From: Arthrobacter sp. S41
GTDB taxonomy: Bacteria > Actinomycetota > Actinomycetes > Actinomycetales > Micrococcaceae
Direction of reading: 5' to 3'
Length of the DNA stretch: 64,000 bases
NCBI RefSeq assembly: GCF_004320535.1
Contig: NZ_SIHY01000001.1
Coordinates: forward strand, 1,984,001-2,048,000
The position numbers and the translations under genes were made by a program. This document shows positions 8,518 to 16,229 of this stretch, in pieces. A model generated the notes under the pieces. The model had not been told where the DNA came from, did not search any database, and saw nothing but the letters and a program-made list of their open reading frames with translations. Every line of letters begins with the position of its first letter. Position 1 is the first letter of the stretch.

Positions 8518-9045
8518 GTGATTGAGTTGATGATTCTGGGATTCTTGTCTGAAGGCCGTCTCCACGGCTATGAGCTTCGACGTCGAATGGAAGAGCTCGG
8601 TGGGCACGCCCGCAAGATCAGTGACGGCACCCTTTATCCAGCCATCACCCGACTTGCCAAAGCTGGGTACGTGACTAAAGAAAGCGAACCCGGAGTAGCG
8701 GGCGCTCAGCGGCAAACCTTAGGCCTCACCGAGGCTGGGCACGTTCGCCTTCTGGCAATTCTGCGGGACGCTTCCGGACTAGCCATCACCGACCTGACAC
8801 ATTTTTTCACCGTCCTCACTTTCCTTTCTGTCTTACCTGATGCCGAAGAAAGAAACGCAGTGCTTCAGCGACGCTTGGACTTTCTCGAAGCACCAGCCAG
8901 CTTCTACTCAAATGAGGGAGTTCGCGTGAAGATTGCAGACATGACGGATCCATACCGGAGAGGTGCTCAGCGCAGCGCCCGCGCCTTGCGCAATGAAGAA
9001 CGCAAGTGGATTCGCGAGCTTCTCAATGACAACGAAGGAAAATGA
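8518..9045 (+). CDS. PadR-family transcriptional regulator
   Basis: The 175-aa protein starts with GTG at 8518 and opens directly with the PadR winged helix: MIELMILGFLSEGRLHGYEL, then ISDGTLYPAITRLAKAGYV and the wing RQTLGLTEAGH. The C-terminal part is helical, probably for dimerisation. An inverted repeat overlaps its promoter. Its stop overlaps the start of the oxidoreductase gene (ATGA, 9042-9045), so the two form an operon. PadR proteins often sense small aromatic compounds; the ligand here is unknown. Confidence 0.9.
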   Translation: MIELMILGFLSEGRLHGYELRRRMEELGGHARKISDGTLYPAITRLAKAGYVTKESEPGVAGAQRQTLGLTEAGHVRLLAILRDASGLAITDLTHFFTVLTFLSVLPDAEERNAVLQRRLDFLEAPASFYSNEGVRVKIADMTDPYRRGAQRSARALRNEERKWIRELLNDNEGK

Positions 9046-10028
9046 TCCAAATGACCATGCGTGCAGTCGTCTTATCTCAGCCCGGACCAGTGTCCAACTT
9101 ACAGCTTCAATCCCTACCCATTCCAGAACCAACCGAGGGCTGGATTCGCATCCGCGTTCGCGCGGCGGGAATGAACCGGTCAGAACTTCACACCCGGCTT
9201 GGGTTGGCCGGCGACTCAGTGCAGATGCCTCGAGTCCTAGGCATTGAAGCGGTTGGCACAGTGGACCTTGATCCCAGCGGCACGTTTACCACCGAAACTC
9301 AGGTGGCCACCATGATGGGTGGCATGGGACGCACCTTTGACGGCGGTTACGCCGAATACACCTGCGTTCCAGTCAACCAGGTGATTCCATTTACCTCCGA
9401 GTTGCCATGGGAAGTTCTTGGCGCAGTACCGGAGATGCTTCAAACTTCCTACGGAACGTTGAGTGTAGGTCTGGATGCCCAGCCTGGACAAAGCATCCTC
9501 ATTCGGGGCGGAACATCCTCAATTGGCATGACCATTGCAGTGCTGGCTAAGTTGATGAACATGACCGTCATTTCAACCACCCGAGACAAAACCAAGGGCG
9601 ATAGGTTGCGTGAGCTTGGAGTGGACCACATCATCATTGATGATGGAAACGTTGCGGAGCAAGTACGGGAAATCTATCCGGAAGGAGTTGATGCGGCCGT
9701 TGAGCTTGTCGGCACCCCGACACTTCGCGATACGCTCTTGGCAACACGGATGCACGGGACCGTTTGTTTCACCGGCATGCTTTCTAACCAGTGGACAGTG
9801 AAGGACTTCTACCCCATCGACTACCTGCCTCGCGGTGTGCGACTCTCCGCCTATTCTGGTGAATCGAGGGATCTTCCAGCCACCGTACTGCAACGCTTCT
9901 TGGATCAGGTTGCCGCTGGTTCCGCCACCGTTCCACTAGACCGGACTTTTGAGCTCAGCGAAGTTCAGGATGCCCATGCCCTAATGGAATCAGATAAGGC
10001 TTGCGGCAAACTCGTACTCTTACCCTGA
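9042..10028 (+). CDS. Zinc-less MDR alcohol dehydrogenase/quinone oxidoreductase-like protein
   Basis: A 328-aa medium-chain dehydrogenase/reductase. Seen: an N-terminal GroES-like domain (AAGMNRSELHTRLG), then a Rossmann nucleotide-binding domain with IRGGTSSIGM (residues about 154-163), and a C-terminal HALMESDKACGKLVL tail. The cysteine/histidine zinc ligands of classical alcohol dehydrogenases are absent, and the sequence resembles NADPH:quinone reductases. The start overlaps the padR stop by 4 bp; a second ATG at 9051 is possible. Likely a redox detoxification enzyme controlled by the PadR protein. Confidence 0.85.
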   Translation: MIQMTMRAVVLSQPGPVSNLQLQSLPIPEPTEGWIRIRVRAAGMNRSELHTRLGLAGDSVQMPRVLGIEAVGTVDLDPSGTFTTETQVATMMGGMGRTFDGGYAEYTCVPVNQVIPFTSELPWEVLGAVPEMLQTSYGTLSVGLDAQPGQSILIRGGTSSIGMTIAVLAKLMNMTVISTTRDKTKGDRLRELGVDHIIIDDGNVAEQVREIYPEGVDAAVELVGTPTLRDTLLATRMHGTVCFTGMLSNQWTVKDFYPIDYLPRGVRLSAYSGESRDLPATVLQRFLDQVAAGSATVPLDRTFELSEVQDAHALMESDKACGKLVLLP

Positions 10029-10041
10029 GTACCTGACTTCT

Positions 10042-10677
10042 TCAGTCATTGGAGAGCTCTTGGTTCTGCGCGTTGTCGGCCATGCCCATTTGACCTTCGG
10101 ATTCGTTCTCGACAAGGTCCTGCGCCAGCGAACGAATCGTGTCTGCCACGATTTTCTTGTGGCCAGCCACTGATTTTTTCCCCAAGATCACTTGGTGAAC
10201 GTTGGGTGTGGCCAGCAGAGAATTGCACAGCGACACTACAACAAACAGCAGGTTCTGCGCGTCCTCTAAGTTGCTGATACCCAGAGCATTGCGAATCTCT
10301 TGAACTTTGGATTCAGCTCGCACCGAGCGTTCTTTGGCGCCAGCTGCACTGCCATGTTCAAGACCTTCCCAATGAGCAAGCCGTGCCATTTTTGAGTTCT
10401 TTGAGGAGAAGTCAAAGTATTTTTCAGCGAATGCCACGATACTTTCGATGCCCTGACCCACCACCGTGACGGCGTCAAGGGCCGTGGACAATTCGTGCAC
10501 CAAGGCCGCCTCAAAGAGTCCCTCTTTGTTGCCAAAGTAGAAGTAAATCCGCTCTGGGTTGCATCCCGATTTATTTGAAATCTCTCGAATTCGGGCGCCA
10601 GCAAACCCACGGTCTGCAAATTCTCCAACCGCAGCGGTGAGCAATTTTTGACGAGTCGCTTCCGTATCCCAGCTCAT
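10042..10677 (-). CDS. TetR-family transcriptional regulator
   Basis: The 211-aa protein has an N-terminal TetR helix-turn-helix (TRQKLLTAAVGEFADRGFAG, then IREISNKSGCNPERIYFYFGN) and a helical ligand-binding C-terminus. ATG 10677 is chosen over an in-frame start at 10746, because the family begins about here and GGAGA lies upstream. It is divergent from the small membrane protein gene at 10761. A near-perfect palindrome lies between them, so it likely represses that gene and itself. Confidence 0.87.
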   Translation of the reverse strand: MSWDTEATRQKLLTAAVGEFADRGFAGARIREISNKSGCNPERIYFYFGNKEGLFEAALVHELSTALDAVTVVGQGIESIVAFAEKYFDFSSKNSKMARLAHWEGLEHGSAAGAKERSVRAESKVQEIRNALGISNLEDAQNLLFVVVSLCNSLLATPNVHQVILGKKSVAGHKKIVADTIRSLAQDLVENESEGQMGMADNAQNQELSND

Positions 10678-10692
10678 GAGCCAATCGTATCT

Positions 10693-10708
10693 CCAAACAG
10701 TTGTTTGG
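10693..10708. promoter_or_regulatory. TetR-operator-like palindrome
   Basis: CCAAACAGTTGTTTGG is a 16-bp site with 7-bp perfect arms around GT. It lies 16 bp upstream of the TetR start and 53 bp upstream of the divergent gene, a typical arrangement for a shared TetR operator. Confidence 0.65.
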
Positions 10709-10760
10709 TAATTATTCCGCCGGACACGTAAACTGACTTCACACATATAGTTGGAGATTC

Positions 10761-11096
10761 ATGACCCCCACGAGCAACGAGCTAGCGACCGACGAGACTT
10801 ATGCAGATTTGCTGACTCCACCAAAACTCCCCTCCGTACACACCAGAGCGGCGTTAACATGGCTAGCCATTTTCCCGATGGTGTCTGCGGGAATGTTGGT
10901 GTTGGCGTGGCTTGCTCCCCCGTGGCATCCAGTTCTTCGCTCCCTGGTGCTGACGATGATTGTCGTTCCGCTGACCGTTTACATCACCGTCCCAGCGTTG
11001 CTCAAAGCGCACCACAAGACGGTGAACCGCACCTGGCGCAAGCCTCGTCCTGTGATCACTGAGGTAGACAGTGCCCTGCCTACCGAAGGCGCCTAA
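10761..11096 (+). CDS. Small membrane protein opposite the TetR gene, function unknown
   Basis: A 111-aa protein with two hydrophobic segments (AALTWLAIFPMVSAGMLVLA, about residues 30-50, and VLTMIVVPLTVYITVPALL, about 63-83) and polar ends. The layout (hydrophilic head, two TMs, basic tail KAHHKTVNRTWRK) resembles the C-terminal membrane part of some antibiotic-biosynthesis-monooxygenase-like proteins, but I do not assign it. ATG 10761 follows GGAGATTC. It is divergent from a TetR gene with a palindrome in the shared promoter, so it is probably inducible. Confidence 0.65.
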   Translation: MTPTSNELATDETYADLLTPPKLPSVHTRAALTWLAIFPMVSAGMLVLAWLAPPWHPVLRSLVLTMIVVPLTVYITVPALLKAHHKTVNRTWRKPRPVITEVDSALPTEGA

Positions 11097-11143
11097 GCAA
11101 CCACATCCAGCGACGCACCTGCGGCCCAATTTGCGCTTGTGTA

Positions 11144-11155
11144 CGGTGATCACCG
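11144..11155. repeat. 12-bp perfect palindrome in an intergenic gap
   Basis: CGGTGATCACCG lies between the small membrane protein gene and the 103-aa gene at 11253. It could be an operator or belong to the transcript end; nothing else supports either role. Confidence 0.3.
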
Positions 11156-11252
11156 GTTTTGACTCGGTGATTCCTCGCCTTTAACCCGATCAGCACCCTA
11201 TGATGAACACACCACCAGTACACCGGAGTTGTAGTAGCTGAAAGGACAGGTC

Positions 11253-11564
11253 ATGTCACAAGGAACGCACGCATCAGATGACTACGAGGCACGTCTGGAA
11301 GCCGGTCACAGCAATCCGTTGATGGCCGCTGGTCGCTGGGTAGTGGCACTGGCTTCAGCAAGTTTTGGCGACGGTGAATTCGAAGCCAATGAGCCACAGG
11401 TCGTTGTGCACTCACGTGTGGATGATTCGGTACTGTTGCGCATGACCACTTCCAGTTTGGAAGAGGCCGAACGCCTGATCGTGCAGATTCGCGAAGACTT
11501 AGAAAATCTCAGCCCGGAGGAATTCCGTAATGAGTGGGAATCCGCAGGCGACCAAGAACGCTAG
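11253..11564 (+). CDS. Conserved-looking hypothetical protein, 103 aa
   Basis: I do not recognise this protein. It is soluble and acidic with mixed helix/strand character: HSNPLMAAGRWVVALASASF, then EPQVVVHSRVDDSVLLRMT and a helical tail LEEAERLIVQIREDLENLSP. ATG 11253 follows a good Shine-Dalgarno (AAAGGACAGGTC), and codon use matches the neighbours, so it is likely real. It ends in a hairpin shared with the convergent RraA-like gene. Confidence 0.65.
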   Translation: MSQGTHASDDYEARLEAGHSNPLMAAGRWVVALASASFGDGEFEANEPQVVVHSRVDDSVLLRMTTSSLEEAERLIVQIREDLENLSPEEFRNEWESAGDQER

Positions 11565-11569
11565 CCGTG

Positions 11570-11599
11570 AGCGAGCACTAACCGAGGTTAGCGCTCGCT
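11570..11599. terminator. Bidirectional hairpin between convergent genes
   Basis: AGCGAGCACTAACC (11570-11583) and GGTTAGCGCTCGCT (11586-11599) pair over 14 bp with one A-C mismatch. The hairpin fills the gap between the stops of the 103-aa gene and the rraA-like gene. Confidence 0.65.
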
Positions 11600-11603
11600 G
11601 AGG

Positions 11604-12080
11604 TTAATGCTCAACAAGGATCCCGTCGATGTCTGCGTGGACCATCGCACCTGGACGCACCTTCACGTCCCCAATGGTGATCACTTCATCTACCGCACCA
11701 TGTGAACGTTTGACCGTCTTGCGTGGGTTGCTACCAAGCGCCTTGATGCCCAGCTCAAGCTCCGCCAGCGCTGCGCGGTCGCGCACCGCGCCGTGGATAA
11801 TGACGCCAGCCCAGCCATTAAGCTCCGCACTGGCGGCAATCATGTCGCCCATCAGTGCAAAGCGCAGGGATCCCCCACCATCAACGACCAGGACTGCACC
11901 CTCACCGGGGAAGCTCAAGAGCTCCTTGATCAGCCCGTTGTCTTCAAAGCACTTCACTGTGCGCGCTGGACCGTTAAACGATAGGCGTCCGCCGAAGTCT
12001 TGGAATTGCACACTAACGGACTGTAAAGCCTCACCATGCTGGTCATAGAGGTCTGCAGTGCTAATCGGTTCCTGCTGCAT
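11604..12080 (-). CDS. rraA: RraA-family protein (RNase E regulator / HMG-oxaloacetate aldolase-like)
   Basis: The 158-aa protein has the RraA fold signature: VVDGGGSLRFALMGDMIA (residues 66-83), then AGVIIHGAVRDRAALAEL and SNPRKTVKRSHGAVD. Family members either inhibit RNase E or act as 4-hydroxy-4-methyl-2-oxoglutarate/oxaloacetate aldolases. The residues GDMIA and GAVRD of the aldolase active site are present, so enzymatic activity is plausible. ATG 12080 follows AAGGAGCCCGA. Monocistronic. Confidence 0.88.
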   Translation of the reverse strand: MQQEPISTADLYDQHGEALQSVSVQFQDFGGRLSFNGPARTVKCFEDNGLIKELLSFPGEGAVLVVDGGGSLRFALMGDMIAASAELNGWAGVIIHGAVRDRAALAELELGIKALGSNPRKTVKRSHGAVDEVITIGDVKVRPGAMVHADIDGILVEH

Positions 12081-12160
12081 TCGGGCTCCTTAGAATCTGC
12101 GAAGGTGTTCCACAACACAGCATATCGGTGCCCCACGTACCAGCCAGTACAAGTTAGTTG

Positions 12161-13636
12161 TTACAGATCCAGTTCTGCTTGGTAGGCCTTAGCGTTCAGT
12201 GCGCCTAGGCGTGAATGGCGTCGGCCGTAACCAACGTAGATCCCGATGCCCACAAGCATCCAAATCCCAAAGACAACCCAGGTAATTCCGGCCAAGTTGA
12301 ACATCAAGAACAGGCAGGCTGCGATGCCCAGAATGGGGGTGACTGGGTAGAGCGGAACACGGAAAGTACGTGGGGTATCTGGCTGAGTTTTACGCAGGTA
12401 CATCACCGAGACACCAACCAGCGCAAAGGCAAAGAGCGTACCGATGCTGGTTGCTTCGGCCAGCTGACCCAAGGGGATCAGTGCGGCGGCAATTGCCACC
12501 ACCAATCCAGTAACCCAGGTACCAACTACCGGTGTGTGGGTCTTGGGTGAAACCTTGGCGAAGAACTTTGGCACCAGCCCATCGCGCCCCATGGAGAGCA
12601 AGATACGCGTCTGTCCGTACAGGGTGGTGAGCACTACCGAGATAATCGCGATGACCGAAGCTAACGCAAAGGCCAGCACCAGCCACTTCTGTCCTGTGAT
12701 CTCCGAAACGATCTGAACCAGCGCCGCTTCAGAAGTAGCGAACCAGTCCCACTGGCGGGCACCAATAGCGGCAACGGCTACCAGTACATAGATCGCGGTC
12801 ACCAGCACCATGGCGATCATGATGGCCCGGGGCAGATCACGCTGCGGGCTTTTTGCTTCCTCGCCCGCGGTGGAGGCAGCATCAAAACCGATGTAAGAGA
12901 AGAACACCATGGAGGCTGCACCGGTGACTCCGGCAGCGCCCATCGGTAACAACGGAGCAAAGTTTCCCGCATCAAAAGCGGTAAAAGCAACAATGACAAA
13001 GAAGATCAGGATGGCGATTTTCGCCAACACCATCACGGTGTTTGCTAGCGCAGATTCACGCGCTCCACGTACCAGCAACAGGGTTGCAAGAACCACCACG
13101 ATCAGCGCGGAGAGGTTGATAACCCCGCCTTCGCCCGGGCCGCCTGCCAAAGAATCAGGCAAGGACAGGCCAAAGATTTGCAGGGTCTGGTTGACATACG
13201 CGCCAGCGCCCACGGCAACGGCGGCCGCTGAAACTGCGTACTCCAAGACCAAGCACCAACCGCAGATCCATGCCACACCTTCACCCAAGGTGGCATAGGA
13301 GTACGAGTAGCTAGATCCGGAAACCGGAACCATGCCAGCCATCTCGGCATAGGACACTGCCGAAAGAAGCGCCGTGATGCCGGCAAGCACAAAGGCAATC
13401 CAGATCGCCGGACCAGCCACTGGAACGGCAGATCCAAGGATCACCAAGATGCCGGTTCCGAGGGTTGCACCAACGGAGATCATCACCAGCTGCAAGACGC
13501 CCAGTGAGCGCTTAAGCTGCCCGAGCCCTGCGTTGTTGGCTGCGTCGTTGCTCATCGCCTTGATGGATTTGCGTCGGCGCAACTGCTTGCCCAGAGGGGT
13601 GCTGCCTGATGGCTCGGTGGTGCTGGTGCTACTCAC
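12161..13636 (-). CDS. APC-superfamily amino acid permease (cationic amino acid transporter type)
   Basis: A 491-aa transporter with about 12 TM segments. The hallmark of the CAT group is seen: VMISVGATLGTGILVILG (TM1), SYAEMAGMVPVSGSSYSY (TM3), FFSYIGFDAASTAGEEAKSP (TM6-7 loop) and RDLPRAI. This group imports cationic or broad amino acids. The start is GTG 13636 with AAGGA eight bases upstream. A hairpin separates it from the small membrane protein gene upstream. It is a different APC branch from the CycA-like gene at 2776. Confidence 0.88.
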   Translation of the reverse strand: MSSTSTTEPSGSTPLGKQLRRRKSIKAMSNDAANNAGLGQLKRSLGVLQLVMISVGATLGTGILVILGSAVPVAGPAIWIAFVLAGITALLSAVSYAEMAGMVPVSGSSYSYSYATLGEGVAWICGWCLVLEYAVSAAAVAVGAGAYVNQTLQIFGLSLPDSLAGGPGEGGVINLSALIVVVLATLLLVRGARESALANTVMVLAKIAILIFFVIVAFTAFDAGNFAPLLPMGAAGVTGAASMVFFSYIGFDAASTAGEEAKSPQRDLPRAIMIAMVLVTAIYVLVAVAAIGARQWDWFATSEAALVQIVSEITGQKWLVLAFALASVIAIISVVLTTLYGQTRILLSMGRDGLVPKFFAKVSPKTHTPVVGTWVTGLVVAIAAALIPLGQLAEATSIGTLFAFALVGVSVMYLRKTQPDTPRTFRVPLYPVTPILGIAACLFLMFNLAGITWVVFGIWMLVGIGIYVGYGRRHSRLGALNAKAYQAELDL

Positions 13637-13669
13637 GGGGAATCCTTGAACGTGTTACGGCAAACGAGA

Positions 13670-13708
13670 ACGCGCTGAGACTATCTATGGTGGACAGTCC
13701 CAGCGCGT
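13670..13708. terminator. Hairpin between the 97-aa gene and the permease
   Basis: ACGCGCTGAGACT (13670-13682) and AGTCCCAGCGCGT (13696-13708) form a 13-bp stem with one mismatch. It lies downstream of the leftward 97-aa gene and upstream of the permease GTG. There is no T-run. Confidence 0.5.
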
Positions 13709-13730
13709 GATGCGTGGTTAAGCTTTATTA

Positions 13731-14024
13731 TCAGTCTTCAAACTTCTTGTCCGGGTTCGAGGAAGATCGGTTCACGCCGGTTCCCTTGCCCAAATCTGGA
13801 TCATTCTCCTTGCCGGCCATGGTCATCACCGAGATGACCAGCAGGCAAGCGATAAAGGCGATGCCGAAGCATGCTAGGCCGATATCAAAGCGCAAAGGAT
13901 TTTGTGATCCGCCGGTGGAGCTAACCAGGCCGACAACTCCTGCGATGAGCGCCATGACCAGCGAAAAGCTCAGTGGACCCTTGATTGACTGGCTCCACGG
14001 CTGCTTCTTCTTGTCGTTTCCCAC
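13731..14024 (-). CDS. Small two-TM membrane protein, unknown function
   Basis: About 97 residues with a basic N-terminus (VGNDKKKQPW), two hydrophobic segments (LSFSLVMALIAGVVGLV; IGLACFGIAFIACLLVISVM) and a polar tail ending PDKKFED. GTG 14024 is preferred over TTG 14027, because GGAG sits six bases before the GTG. It follows the 204-aa membrane protein gene on the same strand by 38 bp and is probably co-transcribed with it. No function is recognised. Confidence 0.6.
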   Translation of the reverse strand: MGNDKKKQPWSQSIKGPLSFSLVMALIAGVVGLVSSTGGSQNPLRFDIGLACFGIAFIACLLVISVMTMAGKENDPDLGKGTGVNRSSSNPDKKFED

Positions 14025-14062
14025 CAAGAACTCCGTTTCTACTTTTCGTGCAGGCCTTAAGA

Positions 14063-14677
14063 CTAGTTGCTTTCCGGCTCTGGTGTATCGCTTGCGTTCG
14101 CGGTTGCTGCCTTCATTTCGTGGCGATGCCCAAAGCCAGCAATCAGCTCGAAGACCGCCAGAATAATGGTGCCGCCACCAATCAGGCCGAAGAGCGCATG
14201 GGCGTCCATGCCCCCGGACAGGCTCAGTGCAATGGCCAAGATCACGCCTACTGCACCGGATACCAGCTGGTTTCTAAACGGCGGGAACTGCTCGCGCAGC
14301 TTCGTAAAGACATAAAGCTCGGCAATACCGGAGACTAGGAAAGCGAATGCAGCAATGTAGCTGATCCAGGCGACCGAATCAACAAAGATAGTCGCGATAC
14401 CTGCCAACATCATCAACCCAGCACCCAGAACGTAAGGGCTACGCGACTTTGCAGGCGCGCTTTCCACCGCTACGTATTGCCACATCAATGCGGCGGTGAC
14501 CACGAAGAACGCTGCAGTTACATAGGCCAGAGCATTCTGGTCCGCTCCGATCCAGAAGATGGAGAGCAGAGCGTAGATAACGGCAGTGACACCGCGCATA
14601 AGGACTGGGCGGAATACTTCTTGGGCTTGAACTGGGGTGGTTGTTGGTGCAGGCACAATTTCTATTCTACCGTTCAT
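14063..14677 (-). CDS. Six-TM membrane protein (DUF308/HdeD-like)
   Basis: The 204-aa protein has about six hydrophobic helices in three hairpins (for example LMRGVTAVIYALLSIFWIGA, YIAAFAFLVSGIAELYVF, LVSGAVGVILAIALSLSGG). The repeated G-A-rich helices with the SGIAEL motif in the middle resemble the HdeD/DUF308 family of acid-stress membrane proteins; the assignment is by general pattern. The tail is polar (ASDTPEPESN). It is the first gene of a probable pair with the 97-aa membrane protein. Confidence 0.6.
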   Translation of the reverse strand: MNGRIEIVPAPTTTPVQAQEVFRPVLMRGVTAVIYALLSIFWIGADQNALAYVTAAFFVVTAALMWQYVAVESAPAKSRSPYVLGAGLMMLAGIATIFVDSVAWISYIAAFAFLVSGIAELYVFTKLREQFPPFRNQLVSGAVGVILAIALSLSGGMDAHALFGLIGGGTIILAVFELIAGFGHRHEMKAATANASDTPEPESN

Positions 14678-14791
14678 AGAACTAACTGCCAGCTGGACCG
14701 GGGTTCCTCACATCCTAGGGTGATGATGCTTCTCGCCGAGGGACATCAACAGTTTCAGTTTTCGCATCTTCAAAGCTGCGAATTACCTCCG

Positions 14792-16153
14792 CTACACGCC
14801 CAAGCGCATCCAGGCCGTTCCGCGGGCGCGCACCGCGAGGGTCACCCCGCGTGAGGCCATGAACCCTAGGGCAAAGGCCACCCAGATCCACCAAATTGCC
14901 CATGTTGGTTCGGGCGCCAAAGCCAGCACAGCCCACAGCATCGGAAGGTACACCACCAGGTTCACCACGGAAGCCAACCCCAAGTAGCGGGCATCGCCAG
15001 CGCCGATCAGTACCCCATCAAGTACAAACACCAGCCCGCACAACGGCTGCGACAAGGCCAGAGCCCACAATCCCACCGTAGTTAGCTGACGGATCTGCTC
15101 ATCAGGAGTGAAGATCATCGGGAAGATCCATGAGGTGGCTAGCAGCAGAATGCCGGTGGCCGCTCCAAAGTAGATTCCCCAACGACTCATGATGCCGGTG
15201 AGTTTGCGGACGCGCTGTGCATCACCGCGGCCTAGTTCTTGGCCAATCATCGCCTGAGCAGCAATCGCCAAAGCATCAAGGGCAAAGGCGAGGAAACTGA
15301 AGATGGTAAAGACCAATTGGTGTGCGGCCAAGGTCTGCGTCCCCGAAGACGTCGCTACAAGAACCGTGAGCAGCAGGGCCGCACGCATGGTCAGATTACG
15401 CAGCATTAGCCAGGATCCAACTTGACCGGTGGAGATAAATCCTGCCCAGCTCGGCGCCAGCGAGATCCCTTGTTCACGGATCCGCGGTAGCAACATCCAC
15501 AGGTAGACGGCCGCCATCAACCACTGGGCAATTGAAGTACCTAAGCCCGCACCGGCCACCGACATGTGGGCGCCATAAACCAAGGCGAAGTTCAACACGA
15601 TATTCAGACCAAAGCCCACGGTGGCAACCACGAGTGGCGTTTTGGTGTCTTGCATTCCGCGCAATACACCGGTGGCAGCGAGCACCAACAGCATGGCGGT
15701 CAACCCCGGCAACGAGTAGTGGATGTAGTCCACCGCAAAGTCGGCAGTCACCCCATCTGAACCCATCAGCAGAACCAGCGGTCGGGCGCCGAAGTACCCG
15801 AGGACCGAAAGCAGCACACCAATGACAACCGCAAACCACATGCCGTCACGTCCGGCAGCCATGGCTTGGGCTGGTCGTCCGGCACCGATGGCACGTGCCA
15901 CCGCCGGAGTGGTGGCATAAGCCAAGAAGATCATCAGTCCCACAGCGGTCTGCAACACCGTGGTGCCCAGGGCTGCGCCGGCCAACTCGTTCACTCCAAG
16001 GTGGCCAACGATGGCAGAGTCCGCCATCAAGAACAGTGGCTCAGCAATGAGCGCACCGAGGGCGGGCACTGCTAGGGCAAGGATCTGCCGCGAGATGTTC
16101 TTCGGGGAATCGATGGGGGTTGATGAGCTCACAGACTCCACTCTACGAAGCAC
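14792..16153 (-). CDS. MATE-family efflux transporter (DinF-like)
   Basis: A 453-aa, 12-TM multidrug and toxin extrusion protein. Seen: ILALAVPALGALIAEPLFLM, DSAIVGHLGVNELAGAALG in TM1-2, and GVLRGMQDTKTPLVVATVG, which is the MATE signature at the end of the first half. The second half repeats it (PLCGLVFVLDGVLIGAGDAR). DinF-like MATE proteins export cationic drugs with Na+ or H+. The start is GTG 16153; nearby in-frame GTGs at 16141 and 16132 cannot be excluded. It is downstream of an MFS gene on the same strand. Confidence 0.9.
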   Translation of the reverse strand: MLRRVESVSSSTPIDSPKNISRQILALAVPALGALIAEPLFLMADSAIVGHLGVNELAGAALGTTVLQTAVGLMIFLAYATTPAVARAIGAGRPAQAMAAGRDGMWFAVVIGVLLSVLGYFGARPLVLLMGSDGVTADFAVDYIHYSLPGLTAMLLVLAATGVLRGMQDTKTPLVVATVGFGLNIVLNFALVYGAHMSVAGAGLGTSIAQWLMAAVYLWMLLPRIREQGISLAPSWAGFISTGQVGSWLMLRNLTMRAALLLTVLVATSSGTQTLAAHQLVFTIFSFLAFALDALAIAAQAMIGQELGRGDAQRVRKLTGIMSRWGIYFGAATGILLLATSWIFPMIFTPDEQIRQLTTVGLWALALSQPLCGLVFVLDGVLIGAGDARYLGLASVVNLVVYLPMLWAVLALAPEPTWAIWWIWVAFALGFMASRGVTLAVRARGTAWMRLGV

Positions 16154-16229
16154 CGCTAGCTTTCACCATTCATGCCCAGCTGGCAAGACAATTCTTGGTA
16201 GTGCTCGTCCGCTGGGGATCGCTGAAAAA

